This document shows positions 8,319 to 19,917 of a stretch of 64,000 bases of DNA, in pieces (the stretch's first letter is position 1; every line of letters starts with the position of its first letter). The DNA comes from Variovorax sp. MHTC-1 (GTDB taxonomy: Bacteria; Pseudomonadota; Gammaproteobacteria; Burkholderiales; Burkholderiaceae_C). Location: the NCBI RefSeq assembly GCF_003984645.1, contig NZ_RWKI01000009.1, positions 174,951 to 238,950 on the forward strand. The letters are read 5' to 3'. The notes beneath the pieces are model-generated. The model did no database searches and was not told where the DNA came from. It worked only from the letters and a program-made list of their open reading frames with translations. Both the position numbers and the translations under genes were made by a program.

Positions 8319-10109
8319 TTACTTCTTGTTCCTTTCGAGCGACTCCAGCATCGCCTTCATCGGGTCGTCTTCCGCGGCCGGGGCGGCCGGCGCGGCGTTC
8401 TCCGCACCCGCAGGAGCCGACGCGTCGGGCTGGGGCACCGGCGCCGGAGCTTCTTCAATGCCCGGCATGTTGGCCCGCATCTCGGCGCCGATCTTGTCGA
8501 GGTCGACCGCTTCCACCTTGTCGAGGCCGCTCGAGACGATGCCGGGGAACGCGATGATCAAGCCGACCATGACGATCTGGATCAGCACGAAAGGCACCGC
8601 ACCCCAGTAGATCTGCATGGTGGTGACCGGCTGGATCGTCGCCTGCGTCAGCTTGTCGGTGTACGCCTTGGTCGGCGCCACGCTGCGCAGATAGAAGAGT
8701 GCGAAACCGAAGGGCGGATGCATGAACGAAGTCTGCATGTTGACCGCCAGCAGCACGCCGAACCAGATCAGGTCGATGCCCAGCGTCTGGGCCACAGGCG
8801 CCAGCAGCGGCACCACGATGAAGGACAGCTCGAAGAAGTCCAGGAAGAACGCCAGGAAAAAAATCAGCACGTTCACCAGGATCAGGAAGCCTAGCTGCCC
8901 GCCCGGCATGCCGGTCAGCAGGTGCTCCACCCAGCGCGGCCCGTCCACGCCCTGGAAGACCAGGCTGAAGATCGTGGAGCCGATCAGGATGAACACCACG
9001 AAGCACGACAGCTTGGTGGTGGTGTTGAGCGCCTGCTTCAGCAGCTGCAGGGTGAGCCGCCTGCGCACCATCGCCATCACGAACGCGCCGAGTGCGCCCA
9101 TGGCGCCACCTTCGGTCGGCGTGGCGATGCCGAGGAAGATGGTGCCCAGCACCAGGAAGATCAGCAGCAGCGGCGGAATCAGCACGAAGGTCACGCGCTC
9201 CGCGATGCGCGAGAGCAGGTTCAGGCCCGTGACGCGGTTGATCACCGCGATGACCAAGGCAAGCACCACGCCGACGCACATCGAGACGACGATGGTTTCG
9301 TCGGTGGCCACCGTGGTCACGGGCTCCCCCCTCCACCAGGTTTGGACGTCGGCGATGTGCCTGGCGAAGAACACGGCGGCCACGGTCGAAAGAACGGTCA
9401 GCACCAGGAGCGAGGGCAGGCCGCTGCTGCCGTTCTTTTCGCGGAAGGTGCGGGCCTCCAGCGGCAGCGCCGGCACCCACTTGGGCTTGAAGATGGCCAG
9501 CAGGATCACGAAGCCCGCGTACATGGCCGTGAGCATGAGGCCCGGCACGAAGGCGCCCTTGTACATGTCGCCCACGCTGCGGCCCAGCTGGTCGGCCATG
9601 ATGATCAGCACCAGCGAGGGCGGGATGATCTGCGCCAGCGTGCCCGAGGCGGCGATCGCGCCCGCGGCGATGCGGCGGTCGTAGCCGTAGCGCAGCATGA
9701 TCGGCAGCGAGATCAGGCCCATCGAGATGACCGAGGCCGCGACCACGCCGGTGGTGGCCGCGAGCAGCGCGCCGACGAAGATCACCGCAAGCGCAAGGCC
9801 GCCTCGCACCGGTCCGAACAACTGGCCGATGGTGTCGAGCAGGTCCTCGGCCATGCCGCTGCGCTCCAGGATCAGGCCCATCAAGGTGAAGAAGGGAATC
9901 GCCAGCAGCGTGTCGTTCTGCATGATCCCGAACAGCCGCAGCGGAAGCGCCTGCATGAGCGCCTCGGGCAGGAGGCCGAGCTCCACGCCGACGATGCCGA
10001 AGAACAGGCCGCAGGCGCCGAGGCTGAACGCCACCGGAAAGCCGAACAGCAGGAACACGATCAACCCCACAAACATGATGGGGGCGAAGTTCTGGGTAAT
10101 GAATTCCAT
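8319..10109 (-). CDS. TRAP transporter large permease subunit (DctM family, long form)
   Basis: A 596-aa polytopic membrane protein; typical DctM proteins have about 430 residues. It carries DctM hallmarks: FFTLMGLILERSGMAEDLLDTIGQLFGPVRGGLA, GTLAQIIPPSLVLIIMADQLG, and GIATPTEGGAMGALGA near the second half. The extra length comes from a loop of roughly 100 residues between the halves and an Ala/Pro-rich acidic cytoplasmic tail (PAPVPQPDASAPAG...EDDPMKAMLESLERNKK). Long DctM forms typically partner TakP-type binders, which fits the convergent gene. It probably imports an organic acid with sodium. Confidence 0.92.
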   Translation of the reverse strand: MEFITQNFAPIMFVGLIVFLLFGFPVAFSLGACGLFFGIVGVELGLLPEALMQALPLRLFGIMQNDTLLAIPFFTLMGLILERSGMAEDLLDTIGQLFGPVRGGLALAVIFVGALLAATTGVVAASVISMGLISLPIMLRYGYDRRIAAGAIAASGTLAQIIPPSLVLIIMADQLGRSVGDMYKGAFVPGLMLTAMYAGFVILLAIFKPKWVPALPLEARTFREKNGSSGLPSLLVLTVLSTVAAVFFARHIADVQTWWRGEPVTTVATDETIVVSMCVGVVLALVIAVINRVTGLNLLSRIAERVTFVLIPPLLLIFLVLGTIFLGIATPTEGGAMGALGAFVMAMVRRRLTLQLLKQALNTTTKLSCFVVFILIGSTIFSLVFQGVDGPRWVEHLLTGMPGGQLGFLILVNVLIFFLAFFLDFFELSFIVVPLLAPVAQTLGIDLIWFGVLLAVNMQTSFMHPPFGFALFYLRSVAPTKAYTDKLTQATIQPVTTMQIYWGAVPFVLIQIVMVGLIIAFPGIVSSGLDKVEAVDLDKIGAEMRANMPGIEEAPAPVPQPDASAPAGAENAAPAAPAAEDDPMKAMLESLERNKK

Positions 10110-10121
10110 GGTTGCTCCGGC

Positions 10122-10727
10122 TCAGCCTGCGTTCGTCTTGTTCTGGGCCTCGGCCAGCCGGCGAATCGATTCGGCCAGCTCTTCTTCGGCTGTCTTCTCG
10201 ACATGCTTTTGCGTCGGATCCTCGATGCGCCCCTGCAGGAACGCGATGCGTTTGATGAGCTCCGACCAGCCCTGCAGCATCAGCAGCGTGAAACCGATCG
10301 GGATCATGGCGTACACCGGCCAGCGGATCAGGCCGCCGGCGTTGTTCGACATTTCGCCGGATCGGTAGCCCTGCAGGAAGAACGGAATGCCGTACCAGAG
10401 GATCGCGAGGCAGACCGGCGTGAGAAAAAATGCGAAGCCGATGATGTCGATCCAGATCTGCTTGGTCTTGGACAGGCGGCTCGATATCACGTCGATCTTC
10501 ACGTGCTCCTGGTTCAGCAGCGTGTACCCGGCGGCAATCAGGAACGAGGCCGCGAACAGGTACCACTGCACTTCGAGGAAGGCGTTCGAACTCATGTTGA
10601 ACAGCTTGCGCACGGCGGCATTGATGCCGCTGATGACCGTGGATGCAAGGATCAGCCAGATGATGTATTTGCCGATCTGGGCATTGAGCCAGTCGACCGC
10701 GCGCGAAAACTTGAGCAGCACGTGCAT
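10122..10727 (-). CDS. TRAP transporter small permease subunit (DctQ family)
   Basis: A 201-aa protein with four predicted membrane segments and the DctQ motifs SSNAFLEVQWYLFAASFLIAA and EHVKIDVISSRLSK. The start MHVLLKFSRAVDW was chosen because an AGGAGAG ribosome site lies just upstream; an earlier in-frame start adds 17 atypical residues. It precedes the large subunit by 12 bp and forms its membrane partner. Confidence 0.9.
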   Translation of the reverse strand: MHVLLKFSRAVDWLNAQIGKYIIWLILASTVISGINAAVRKLFNMSSNAFLEVQWYLFAASFLIAAGYTLLNQEHVKIDVISSRLSKTKQIWIDIIGFAFFLTPVCLAILWYGIPFFLQGYRSGEMSNNAGGLIRWPVYAMIPIGFTLLMLQGWSELIKRIAFLQGRIEDPTQKHVEKTAEEELAESIRRLAEAQNKTNAG

Positions 10728-10914
10728 GCGCCTCTCCTGTCGGGAATGAATGCTTGGATGCAAAACGACCCGGGGCACCGCTGTGCTGGGCGGCGCGCCG
10801 GGACGTTTTATGGACGCGCGATTTTATCGGTGCCCGGCGTGCACTTCCGGCGCGCGCCGCTGGCGTATTCCCTAGGGCGCGATGGGCTTCGCTGCCCGGC
10901 TCGCATAATGAACC

Positions 10915-12195
10915 ATGTCCTCGCCGACGTCCGCGCTGCCGCCGGGCTTGCCTCATTCGATCGATTCGCCCGACATGTGCCGTGCGGGCCGCGAACTGCT
11001 CTCGCTGGCGCTGATCGATGCGCGCAACCATACGTTGCACCTTCTCGCGCTCTACGAGCGGGCGCTGGATTCGGCTGCGTTGGCCGTGCCCCGTCAGGAC
11101 GGGGTCGAGCCGCCGGTCTGGCTGGCCGGCCACATCGGCTGGTTCGCGGAATGGTGGATCGGGCGCAATACCCAGCGCGCCTTCGGCATCGACTGCCCGG
11201 TGCGCCCGACGCGGCTGGCTTCGATCGAGCCGCAGGCCGACGCGTGCTGGAACCCGGCGCAGATCGCCTGGGCGGATCGCTGGTCGCCCGAGCTGCCCGA
11301 TCTTGCGCAGACCAAGGCCTATCTGCTCGATACGCTCGAAAGCTCGCTCGAACTGCTCGAGCACGCGGTCGAGACCGACACCGGCCTCTACTTCTACCGG
11401 CTCGCGCTGTTTCACGAGGACCTGCGCGGCGAGCAACTGGTGGTGATGGCGCAGACCCTGGGACTGCCGCTGGGCATCGCGCAGGAGCCGACAGCGGTCG
11501 TGCGCGAGCCGCTCCTCCTTCCGGCCACCGCCTGGGAGCTGGGTGTGGCCGATGCCGGCTTCGCGTTCGCGCAGGAGCGCGGCCGGCTCCACGTCGAAGT
11601 CCCGGAGTTCGAGATCGACGCACAGCCCGTCACCTGGAGCCAGTACGTGGAGTTCGTCGACGACGGGGGCTACGACCGCGAGGACCTGTGGCATCCCGAA
11701 GGACTCCAGTGGCTCGAGCGGCAGGCCGAAGGGCGGCGCGGGCCGCGCCACGTGGCCCAGATCGGCGCCGCGCGCCGCGGCACCGGCGGCTCGGTGCTGC
11801 AGCAGCGCTTCGGCCGCACCGTGCGCGCGGCGGGCAACCAGAGCGCGGTGCACGTGTCCTGGTGGGAGGCCGATGCCTGGGCACGCTGGGCGGGGCGCCG
11901 TCTCGCGACCGAGGTGGAGTGGGAGATCGCAGCCCACACCGCTGCGCGCCGCGGCTTCCGCTGGGCCGACGTCCACGAATGGACCGCGGGCACGCTGAAG
12001 CCCTGGCCGGGCTTCCGCGCCGACCCTTGGAGCGGCGGCACCGAGTTCGATCCGCAGCCGGTCTTCGGCCAGGCCCACGTGCTGCGCGGCGCATCGCTCG
12101 CTACGCGCGCGCGCCTGCGCTCGCCGAAGCGCCGCGGCTTTGCCATGCCGCAGTGCGACGACGGCTTCTTCGGGTTCCGCACTTGCGCATACTGA
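10915..12195 (+). CDS. EgtB/SenA-like non-heme iron enzyme (DinB plus formylglycine-generating-enzyme fold)
   Basis: A 426-aa two-domain protein. The N-terminal DinB-type helical domain has LAGHIGWFAEWW with His73. The C-terminal FGE-sulfatase fold has PVTWSQYVEFVDDGGYD, VHVSWWEADAWARWAGRRLATEVEWE and the end DDGFFGFRTC. This architecture belongs to EgtB (ergothioneine sulfoxide synthase) and SenA (selenoneine synthase). EgtB proteins hold iron with one DinB His plus an HX3HXE motif. Here that motif reads HEDLRGE (His167...Arg171...Glu173), so the second His is Arg (codon CGC). No egtD, senB or senC neighbour is in view. Family membership is sure; activity and product are open. Confidence 0.8.
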   Translation: MSSPTSALPPGLPHSIDSPDMCRAGRELLSLALIDARNHTLHLLALYERALDSAALAVPRQDGVEPPVWLAGHIGWFAEWWIGRNTQRAFGIDCPVRPTRLASIEPQADACWNPAQIAWADRWSPELPDLAQTKAYLLDTLESSLELLEHAVETDTGLYFYRLALFHEDLRGEQLVVMAQTLGLPLGIAQEPTAVVREPLLLPATAWELGVADAGFAFAQERGRLHVEVPEFEIDAQPVTWSQYVEFVDDGGYDREDLWHPEGLQWLERQAEGRRGPRHVAQIGAARRGTGGSVLQQRFGRTVRAAGNQSAVHVSWWEADAWARWAGRRLATEVEWEIAAHTAARRGFRWADVHEWTAGTLKPWPGFRADPWSGGTEFDPQPVFGQAHVLRGASLATRARLRSPKRRGFAMPQCDDGFFGFRTCAY

Positions 12196-12243
12196 CGACC
12201 GCATCGATAGCAACAACAACATCAACGGAAAGGGCGCTGCCGG

Positions 12244-12900
12244 ATGGCTCGCGTGCGTGACCCGGCCGGCTACGACGGCCAGCGAGAAATGATTCTTTCC
12301 AACGCGGCGCAGCTGTTCGCGCAGCGCGGCTACGCGGGCACTTCGATGAACGAGGTGGCCGCGGCGTGCGGCGTGTCGAAGGCCACGCTCTATCACTACG
12401 TGCGCGACAAGCACGACCTGGCGGTGCGCATCGCCGAGGAGCACGTGCAGAGGCTCGAGACGGTGGTGCAGGAGGTGCTGCGCGAGCACCAGGCGCCCGA
12501 GGCTCGGCTCGCCGAGCTCATCCGGCGCTTCGTGGCGGAGTACGCGATCGCCCAGAACGCCCAGCGCGTGCTGACCGAAGACGTGCGTTTCCTGCGCGGA
12601 GAGGACCAGGAGCGCATCCTGAACGTGGAGCGGCGCGTGGTCGCCGCCTTCGCGCGCACCATCGCCGAGGTGCGCGGCGAGGATCCGCAAAGCAAGCTCG
12701 GCAAGCCGATGGCGATGCTGCTGTTCGGCATGATCAACTGGATGTTCACCTGGATGAAGCCGGGGCGCGAACTCGATCACGATGCGATCGGCGCGATGGT
12801 GTCCGAGCTCTTCTTCGACGGCGTTCGGGCCGTGACGCTTCCGGAGGCGCTCGGGGGCGAGCAGCGGCATGCCACAATCCCCGGCACTCCCGCACCCTAG
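12244..12900 (+). CDS. TetR/AcrR-family transcriptional regulator
   Basis: A 218-aa regulator with an N-terminal helix-turn-helix: [46 protein letters not shown]. It is followed by a ligand-binding domain of the TetR_C type containing [16 protein letters not shown], a pattern found in regulators of fatty-acid or acyl-CoA metabolism genes. It follows the EgtB/SenA-like gene by about 50 bp and precedes dcd by 7 bp. Its targets are not evident from position. Confidence 0.9.
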   Translation: MARVRDPAGYDGQREMILSNAAQLFAQRGYAGTSMNEVAAACGVSKATLYHYVRDKHDLAVRIAEEHVQRLETVVQEVLREHQAPEARLAELIRRFVAEYAIAQNAQRVLTEDVRFLRGEDQERILNVERRVVAAFARTIAEVRGEDPQSKLGKPMAMLLFGMINWMFTWMKPGRELDHDAIGAMVSELFFDGVRAVTLPEALGGEQRHATIPGTPAP

Positions 12901-12907
12901 ACCTCAC

Positions 12908-13474
<567 letters not shown>

Positions 13475-13589
13475 GGCGCAATTCCGCCCGGGTCCTACAA
13501 GGGCTCGCGTTCGCCGCGTCGCCTCGAGCACGCCGGCCATCGGCGTACCATCCCTGCATTCAGCCGCCGCGAGCGGCGAGGAGTGCGTC

Positions 13590-14468
13590 ATGAGATGGGA
13601 AGGCAACGAACAATCCGACAACGTGGAGGACCGCCGCAGCGGCGGCGGTTTCGGCGGCCTGCCGATCGGCGGGCGCAGTGTCGGATTGGGCACCGTGGCG
13701 GTGGCCGTGATCGCAGGCTGGATCTTCGGCATCAATCCCCTCACGCTCCTCGGATTGATGAGCGGCGGCGAGCCGGCGCCGCAGGTGCAGCAGCAGCAGG
13801 GCCCGGCGCCCAAGCCCCCTGCCACCGACCGTGAAGCAGCTTTCGTCTCCACCGTGCTGCGCAATACCGAGGTGGTTTGGGGCGACATTTTTCGCCAGAA
13901 CGGCCGCACGTACACGCCCACTCGACTGGTTCTCTTCCGCGGCGCGACGGGCACGGCCTGCGGCACCGGCCAGTCGGCCATGGGGCCGTTCTATTGTCCG
14001 GGCGACCAGAAGGTCTACATCGACCTCGGCTTCTTCGACACGCTGCGGAACCAGCTCGGCGCACCCGGCGTGTTCGCACAGGCCTATGTCATCGCGCACG
14101 AGGTCGGCCACCACGTCCAGGACGAGCTGGGCATCACGGCCAAGGTCGACCAGGCGCGCGGGCGCATGAGCCGGGCGGAGAACAACGCGATCAGCGTGCG
14201 CGTCGAACTGCAGGCCGACTGCTTCGCCGGCGTCTGGGCGCACCACTCGCAGGAATCCAAGCAGTGGCTCGATCCCGGCGACATCGAGGCGGCGATGAAC
14301 GCCGCGCAGAAGATCGGCGACGACGCCCTGCAGCGCTCCGCCGGGCGGGCCGTGGTGCCCGACAGTTTCACCCACGGCTCCAGCGCGCAGCGGCAGCGGT
14401 GGTTCGGCACAGGCTTCAAGAGCGGCAAGATCCAGGACTGCGATACCTTCGCTGCCCGCAGCCTCTAA
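13590..14468 (+). CDS. YpfJ-family neutral zinc metallopeptidase
   Basis: A 292-aa protein beginning with the family leader MRWEGNEQSDNVEDRRSGGG, then one membrane segment (LGTVAVAVIAGWIFGINPLTLLGLM) and a Pro/Gln linker. The peptidase domain has the zinc motif HEVGHHVQ and RVELQADCFAGVWAHH, both conserved in YpfJ. The C-terminus keeps CDTF. It is probably anchored in the inner membrane with the catalytic domain in the periplasm. The physiological substrate is unknown for the family. Confidence 0.92.
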   Translation: MRWEGNEQSDNVEDRRSGGGFGGLPIGGRSVGLGTVAVAVIAGWIFGINPLTLLGLMSGGEPAPQVQQQQGPAPKPPATDREAAFVSTVLRNTEVVWGDIFRQNGRTYTPTRLVLFRGATGTACGTGQSAMGPFYCPGDQKVYIDLGFFDTLRNQLGAPGVFAQAYVIAHEVGHHVQDELGITAKVDQARGRMSRAENNAISVRVELQADCFAGVWAHHSQESKQWLDPGDIEAAMNAAQKIGDDALQRSAGRAVVPDSFTHGSSAQRQRWFGTGFKSGKIQDCDTFAARSL

Positions 14469-14557
14469 GACTTTTCAGCTATCGAAACAGGAGCAGAAGC
14501 CCGAGTCACCGCACTGTCATTGCCGTCTTTTGCGGCAGTGCGACAATACCCGGCTTC

Positions 14558-16030
<1,473 letters not shown>

Positions 16031-16042
16031 GCGCCGCGGAGC

Positions 16043-16885
16043 TCAGCCCGGCTTCTGCGCTGCCTGGCAGCGGACCTGGATCAGTTCGCGCTCCGCGAGC
16101 GTCGCGCCGATGCGCACCGCGCTCAGGCAACCGCCCCAGACGCAGCCGGTGTCGGTCGACACCAGGTCGGGCCGCGAGAGCCAGCCCAGCGTCGACCAGT
16201 GCCCGCAGGCCACGGTGGCGGATCTTGTCTTCCGGCCTGGCACGTCGAACCAAGGCATGAAGCCCGCCGGCGCGGCCGCGGCGCCGTCCTTGGTTTCGAA
16301 TTCCATCAGGCCATCCGCCGTGCAGAAGCGCAGCCGCGTGAGCGCATTGACGATCGCGCGCAGCCGCGCATGGCCGCCGAGCGCATTGCTCCACTGCGCG
16401 GGCTCGTTGCCGTACATCTCGTGCAGGAATTCGCCCGCTGCGGAACCGCGCAGTACCGATTCGACCTCGGCCGCGTAGACCAGCGTGTCGGCCACGCTCC
16501 ACTGCGGCAGCACGCCCGCATGCACCATCAGCAGGTCGCCGCCGCCCACCGCACGATGCAGCGCCATGGGCTGCTGGCGCAGCCAGTCGAGCAGGGCTTC
16601 GCGGTCGGGCGCTTCCAGCACGGCGTGCAGCGTGTCCTTGCGGCCGAGCTTGCGCGCGCCCTGCGCGACGCCGAGCAGGTGCAGGTCGTGGTTGCCGAGC
16701 ACGGTCTTCGCCGCGCCGCCGTAGCGCTGCACGCGCCGGAGCACCTCGACCGACGCGGGGCCGCGGTTGACCAGGTCGCCCAGGAGCACCAAGGTGTCGC
16801 GGCTGGGGGAGAAAGCGATGTCGTCCAAGAGCTGCTGCAGGGGCTCGTCGCAGCCCTGCACATCGCCGATCAGGTAGAGTGCCAT
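16043..16885 (-). CDS. apaH: Symmetrical bis(5'-nucleosyl)-tetraphosphatase
   Basis: A 280-aa calcineurin-like phosphoesterase hydrolysing Ap4A to two ADP. It has the metallophosphatase motifs GDVQGC, GDLVNRGP and LGNHDLHLL, plus VHAGVLPQW and CGHWSTLGW. The frame stays open upstream, but the true start MALYLIGDVQGC is unmistakable. It converges with rhlE with only 12 bp between the stops and no terminator-like hairpin in the gap. Confidence 0.96.
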   Translation of the reverse strand: MALYLIGDVQGCDEPLQQLLDDIAFSPSRDTLVLLGDLVNRGPASVEVLRRVQRYGGAAKTVLGNHDLHLLGVAQGARKLGRKDTLHAVLEAPDREALLDWLRQQPMALHRAVGGGDLLMVHAGVLPQWSVADTLVYAAEVESVLRGSAAGEFLHEMYGNEPAQWSNALGGHARLRAIVNALTRLRFCTADGLMEFETKDGAAAAPAGFMPWFDVPGRKTRSATVACGHWSTLGWLSRPDLVSTDTGCVWGGCLSAVRIGATLAERELIQVRCQAAQKPG

Positions 16886-16907
16886 TTCCCCATTCTCTCC
16901 CGCATAC

Positions 16908-18221
16908 ATGGATGTTTTTCTGCTGGCCTTGCTGACCACGCTCAACGCGTTGTTCGCAATGTCCGAAATGGCCCTTTCCACCAGTCGCCGGGCGCGGCTC
17001 GCGGCGCTGGCCGAGGCGGGGGATAAGGGGGCAGCGGCTGCGCTCAAGCTGATGGAGGATCCGACGCAGTTTCTCTCCAGCGTGCAGATCGGCATCACTT
17101 CGATCGGCATGTTGAGCGGCATCGTCGGCGAGGCGGCTTTCGCCGCGCCGCTCGCGCACTGGATGCAGGGGCTGGGTTTGGGCGCGGGCGGGGCCAGCTT
17201 CATGTCGACGGCCGTCGTGGTGACCTGCATCACCTTCTTCACGATCGTTTTCGGCGAACTGGTGCCCAAGCGCATCGGCCAGCTCTACCCCGAGCCGGTG
17301 GCGCGCTACGTGGCGCAGCCGATGCGCGCGCTGGCCACCGCCGCCAAGCCCTTCGTGCTCCTGCTGGCGGGCGCCACGGCCACCACGCTCAAGCTGCTGC
17401 GCATCGATTCGAGCGCGGCCCGCATGATGACGGAGGAGGAGATTTCGGCCAGCCTGGAGGAGGGCGTCGATGCCGGCGTGATCGAGATGCACGAGCATCA
17501 GATGGTGCGCAACGTGTTCCACCTCGACGATCGCCGGCTGAGCTCGCTGATGGTTCCGCGTGCCGATATCGAATGGCTGGAGGCCTCCTTCACGGTCGCG
17601 CAGAGCCTGCAGAAGGTGTCGGCTGCGAGCGCGCTCAACCTGGTGCATTCCTGGTATCCGGTGTGCCGCACATCGCTGGACGATGTAGTGGGCGTGATCA
17701 GCGTGGCGCACCTGTTGACGTTGAGCCCGACGCACGAGGGCGCCATCGAGTCGGTGGTGCAGCCCGCGGTGTTCGTGCCCGAGACGCTCACCGGCATGGA
17801 GCTGCTGGAGCAGTTCCGCACGCGCGCCGGCCGGCTGGTGTTCGTGGTCGATGAATGGGGCGTGGTGCAGGGCCTCATGACGCCGCGCGACCTGCTGGAG
17901 GCGATCACCGGCGAGCTGCAGACCGCCACCCAGTCCGATGCCTGGGCGCATGAGCGGCCCGACGGCGTGTGGGAGCTCGACGGCCTGATGCCGGTGTCCG
18001 AACTGCGCGCGCGGCTCGGCATTCGCGAGTTGCCCGAAGAGGAGCGCGGGCGCTACAACACCTTGGCGGGTTTGCTGATCTTCGTCTCCGGCCATCTTCC
18101 CGAGCTCGGCGAGCGCATCGATTGTGAGGACTGGAAATTCGAGATCACTGCGATCGACGGCAGGCGCATCGACCGCGTGCTGGCGCGTCCGCTCGGCGCG
18201 GCCGCGCACGGCACGAGCTGA
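16908..18221 (+). CDS. CNNM/CBS-domain membrane protein (hemolysin C/CorC-like family)
   Basis: A 437-aa protein. An N-terminal CNNM transmembrane domain (MDVFLLALLTTLNALFAMSEMALSTSRRARL...) contains the conserved GITSIGMLSGIVGEAA and FGELVPKRIGQLYPE. A CBS pair follows (MVPRADIEWLE, VVDEWGVVQGLMTPRDLLEAITGE), then a C-terminal CorC_HlyC ligand-binding domain. Members are linked to magnesium or cobalt efflux and do not act as true hemolysins. It is divergent from apaH with a 22-bp gap. Confidence 0.93.
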   Translation: MDVFLLALLTTLNALFAMSEMALSTSRRARLAALAEAGDKGAAAALKLMEDPTQFLSSVQIGITSIGMLSGIVGEAAFAAPLAHWMQGLGLGAGGASFMSTAVVVTCITFFTIVFGELVPKRIGQLYPEPVARYVAQPMRALATAAKPFVLLLAGATATTLKLLRIDSSAARMMTEEEISASLEEGVDAGVIEMHEHQMVRNVFHLDDRRLSSLMVPRADIEWLEASFTVAQSLQKVSAASALNLVHSWYPVCRTSLDDVVGVISVAHLLTLSPTHEGAIESVVQPAVFVPETLTGMELLEQFRTRAGRLVFVVDEWGVVQGLMTPRDLLEAITGELQTATQSDAWAHERPDGVWELDGLMPVSELRARLGIRELPEEERGRYNTLAGLLIFVSGHLPELGERIDCEDWKFEITAIDGRRIDRVLARPLGAAAHGTS

Positions 18222-18263
18222 TCGCCGGCGGTGGCGGGCGAAAGCCTTCCGCCGAGCCGCGTT

Positions 18264-18752
18264 TCACCGGGGATACGGATGTGCCGGCCGCCATTGCCAG
18301 GGCGGCACAGGGCGGCGTTCGGCCCACAGGCCCACGCGCCTTGCCTTGGCCTCCCGTTCGGCGAAGCTGTATCGGCCGCGCTCGGCCTGGCTCTGCTCGG
18401 AGGCATGGGTGCGCGACCACCATGCCATGCCGACGGTGAGCATGGCGAGACCCACATCGAGCGTCTTCGGGCAGCGGGCGTCGGTGCAGGATGCGGGCGC
18501 CACCCACACCTCGCAGACGCGACGGCCGTAGCGATCGGTCTGGCCGCAGTCCAGCCGTGCGGTCTTGCGGTAGGCGATATCGGCGAGCGCACGCTTGGCG
18601 CTGCGGCCGAAGGGCTGGCCGAGCTCAGGTGCATCGACGGCATGCAGCCGCACGGTGAGCCGGCGGTAGGCGCCGGGCTCGCCGCAGCGAAGCTTGAGAG
18701 TGTCGCCGTCGCTGACGGCGACAACGAGGCAGAGGAGGGCAGCAGAAAGCAT
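18264..18752 (-). CDS. Thermonuclease-family (SNase-like) nuclease
   Basis: About 162 aa, with the SNase fold motifs VSDGDTLKLRC, VRLHAVDAPELGQPFG and TDRYGRRVCEVWV, which hold the Asp/Arg/Glu/Arg catalytic set, and a C-terminal EREAKARRVGLWAERRPVPPWQWR. Such nucleases degrade DNA and RNA and are usually exported. The hydrophobic N-terminus MLSAALLCLVVA is a short signal-like segment. The start is uncertain: the ATG at 18752 has no good ribosome site, and a TTG at 18857 would add 35 residues with more basic character. Confidence 0.82.
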   Translation of the reverse strand: MLSAALLCLVVAVSDGDTLKLRCGEPGAYRRLTVRLHAVDAPELGQPFGRSAKRALADIAYRKTARLDCGQTDRYGRRVCEVWVAPASCTDARCPKTLDVGLAMLTVGMAWWSRTHASEQSQAERGRYSFAEREAKARRVGLWAERRPVPPWQWRPAHPYPR

Positions 18753-18927
18753 GGAGGCAAACCGCGCGATGCTAACGCGACTGGAATCGGCCTCGCACGC
18801 CGGTCGGCTTGTGGCTTCAAAGCCCCGAATGGCAAGGTTTGCATGCGAATTCCTCAAAGTCGCTTTGGAAAGTAACTATTTGTGTGATTCAATCGACCCC
18901 CGGAGTGAGGACCAGTCGAGGGATTTC

Positions 18928-19590
18928 ATGAAGAAACTGCTGAGCATCGTGTGCGCGACAGCCTTGGTCTGCGGATGCGCAACCCGGCCCCAGGAGGGCC
19001 CGGGGTCGGGTTCCGGCGCGGACTACGTGCCCATGGTGGCGCCGTCTGCGGTCGAGAGTTCGGTCTACGACCAGGACGTGGCCAAGTGCCGTGCGAACGC
19101 GAAGAACGTGCCCTTCAACGCCAGCCAGCACGACGATGCGCTGGTCGTGGTCGACGGGGGCGTGATCGGCATCGGCATCCTGCAAGGATGGTCGACGCTC
19201 GCCGGGGGCGTGGTGATCGGCGGACTGGTCGGCTTCAACCACTGGGTCTACACGCCCGAGCGCCGCGCCTGGAAGACCAAGCAGGAGACCGTGATGGCCA
19301 ACTGCATGGCGCAGAAGGGCTACATCAACACCGATCCGAGCGTGCGCGTCACCTGGGTGCCGCCGTCGCTGCGGGCGGCGGAAAGCATCCGGCCGACGGG
19401 CCGGGACACCTACAACGCGGAACAGCTTGCCAAGGCGCAGCGCTGCAACGCCACGCCGCTGGCGACGCTGGTGGAGAAGGGGCCCGGATTCGAGCGCCAC
19501 ACCGTGGCCTGCACCAACGGCCAGGTCATGGCAGTGCGCTGCGAGTTCGGCCAGTGCCGGGTGAGCCAGATGACGGCGCTGCGCAGCTGA
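18928..19590 (+). CDS. Putative lipoprotein with glycine-zipper segment
   Basis: A 220-aa protein starting MKKLLSIVCATALVCGCATRP, a lipoprotein signal with the lipidated Cys at residue 17 (VCGC). A Gly-rich hydrophobic stretch (GGVIGIGILQGWSTLAGGVVIGGLVGF) resembles glycine-zipper segments. Cys residues at CRANAK, NCMAQKGY, RCNATP, ACTNG, RCEFGQC suggest disulfides. The RxxKTKQETVMANCMAQKGY pattern is common in outer-membrane lipoproteins of unknown role. No specific function is recognised, and it stands alone between the nuclease and a remnant. Confidence 0.8.
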   Translation: MKKLLSIVCATALVCGCATRPQEGPGSGSGADYVPMVAPSAVESSVYDQDVAKCRANAKNVPFNASQHDDALVVVDGGVIGIGILQGWSTLAGGVVIGGLVGFNHWVYTPERRAWKTKQETVMANCMAQKGYINTDPSVRVTWVPPSLRAAESIRPTGRDTYNAEQLAKAQRCNATPLATLVEKGPGFERHTVACTNGQVMAVRCEFGQCRVSQMTALRS

Positions 19591-19917
19591 GCCCAACGCA
19601 AGCCTGCAACGCCTCGGCGGTGGGTGCTTGCGCGGGGATGATCCGCTTGAGGGCATGTCGCGGCCGTTCTGGTGCCAGGTGGCGGCGGCCGCCGCTTCAT
19701 TGTTCGCCGGCTTGACAAAGGTCCCCGCCGCGCCAGGAATTCATGAAGCGCCTTTTTCCTTGAGAGCGCGCGCCGAACTTATCCCGAGGTTCCTGCGCGC
19801 GCGGGCTACTTCTCGTCGCGCAGCCATATCACTTGCAGAGCACAGACTGGCCCATGCGCCGGAATGGCGCGAAGGCTGGCGACTCGACCAGCCCCAGCAC
19901 GTTGGGGAAGGCACCGG

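Noticed and set aside
8455..12870. Very long open frame on the minus strand (about 1,470 codons)
   Set aside because: It is the mirror of high-GC codon bias opposite and across dctM, dctQ and the EgtB/SenA-like gene. It reads Arg/His/Gly-rich with no family motif and crosses real gene borders.
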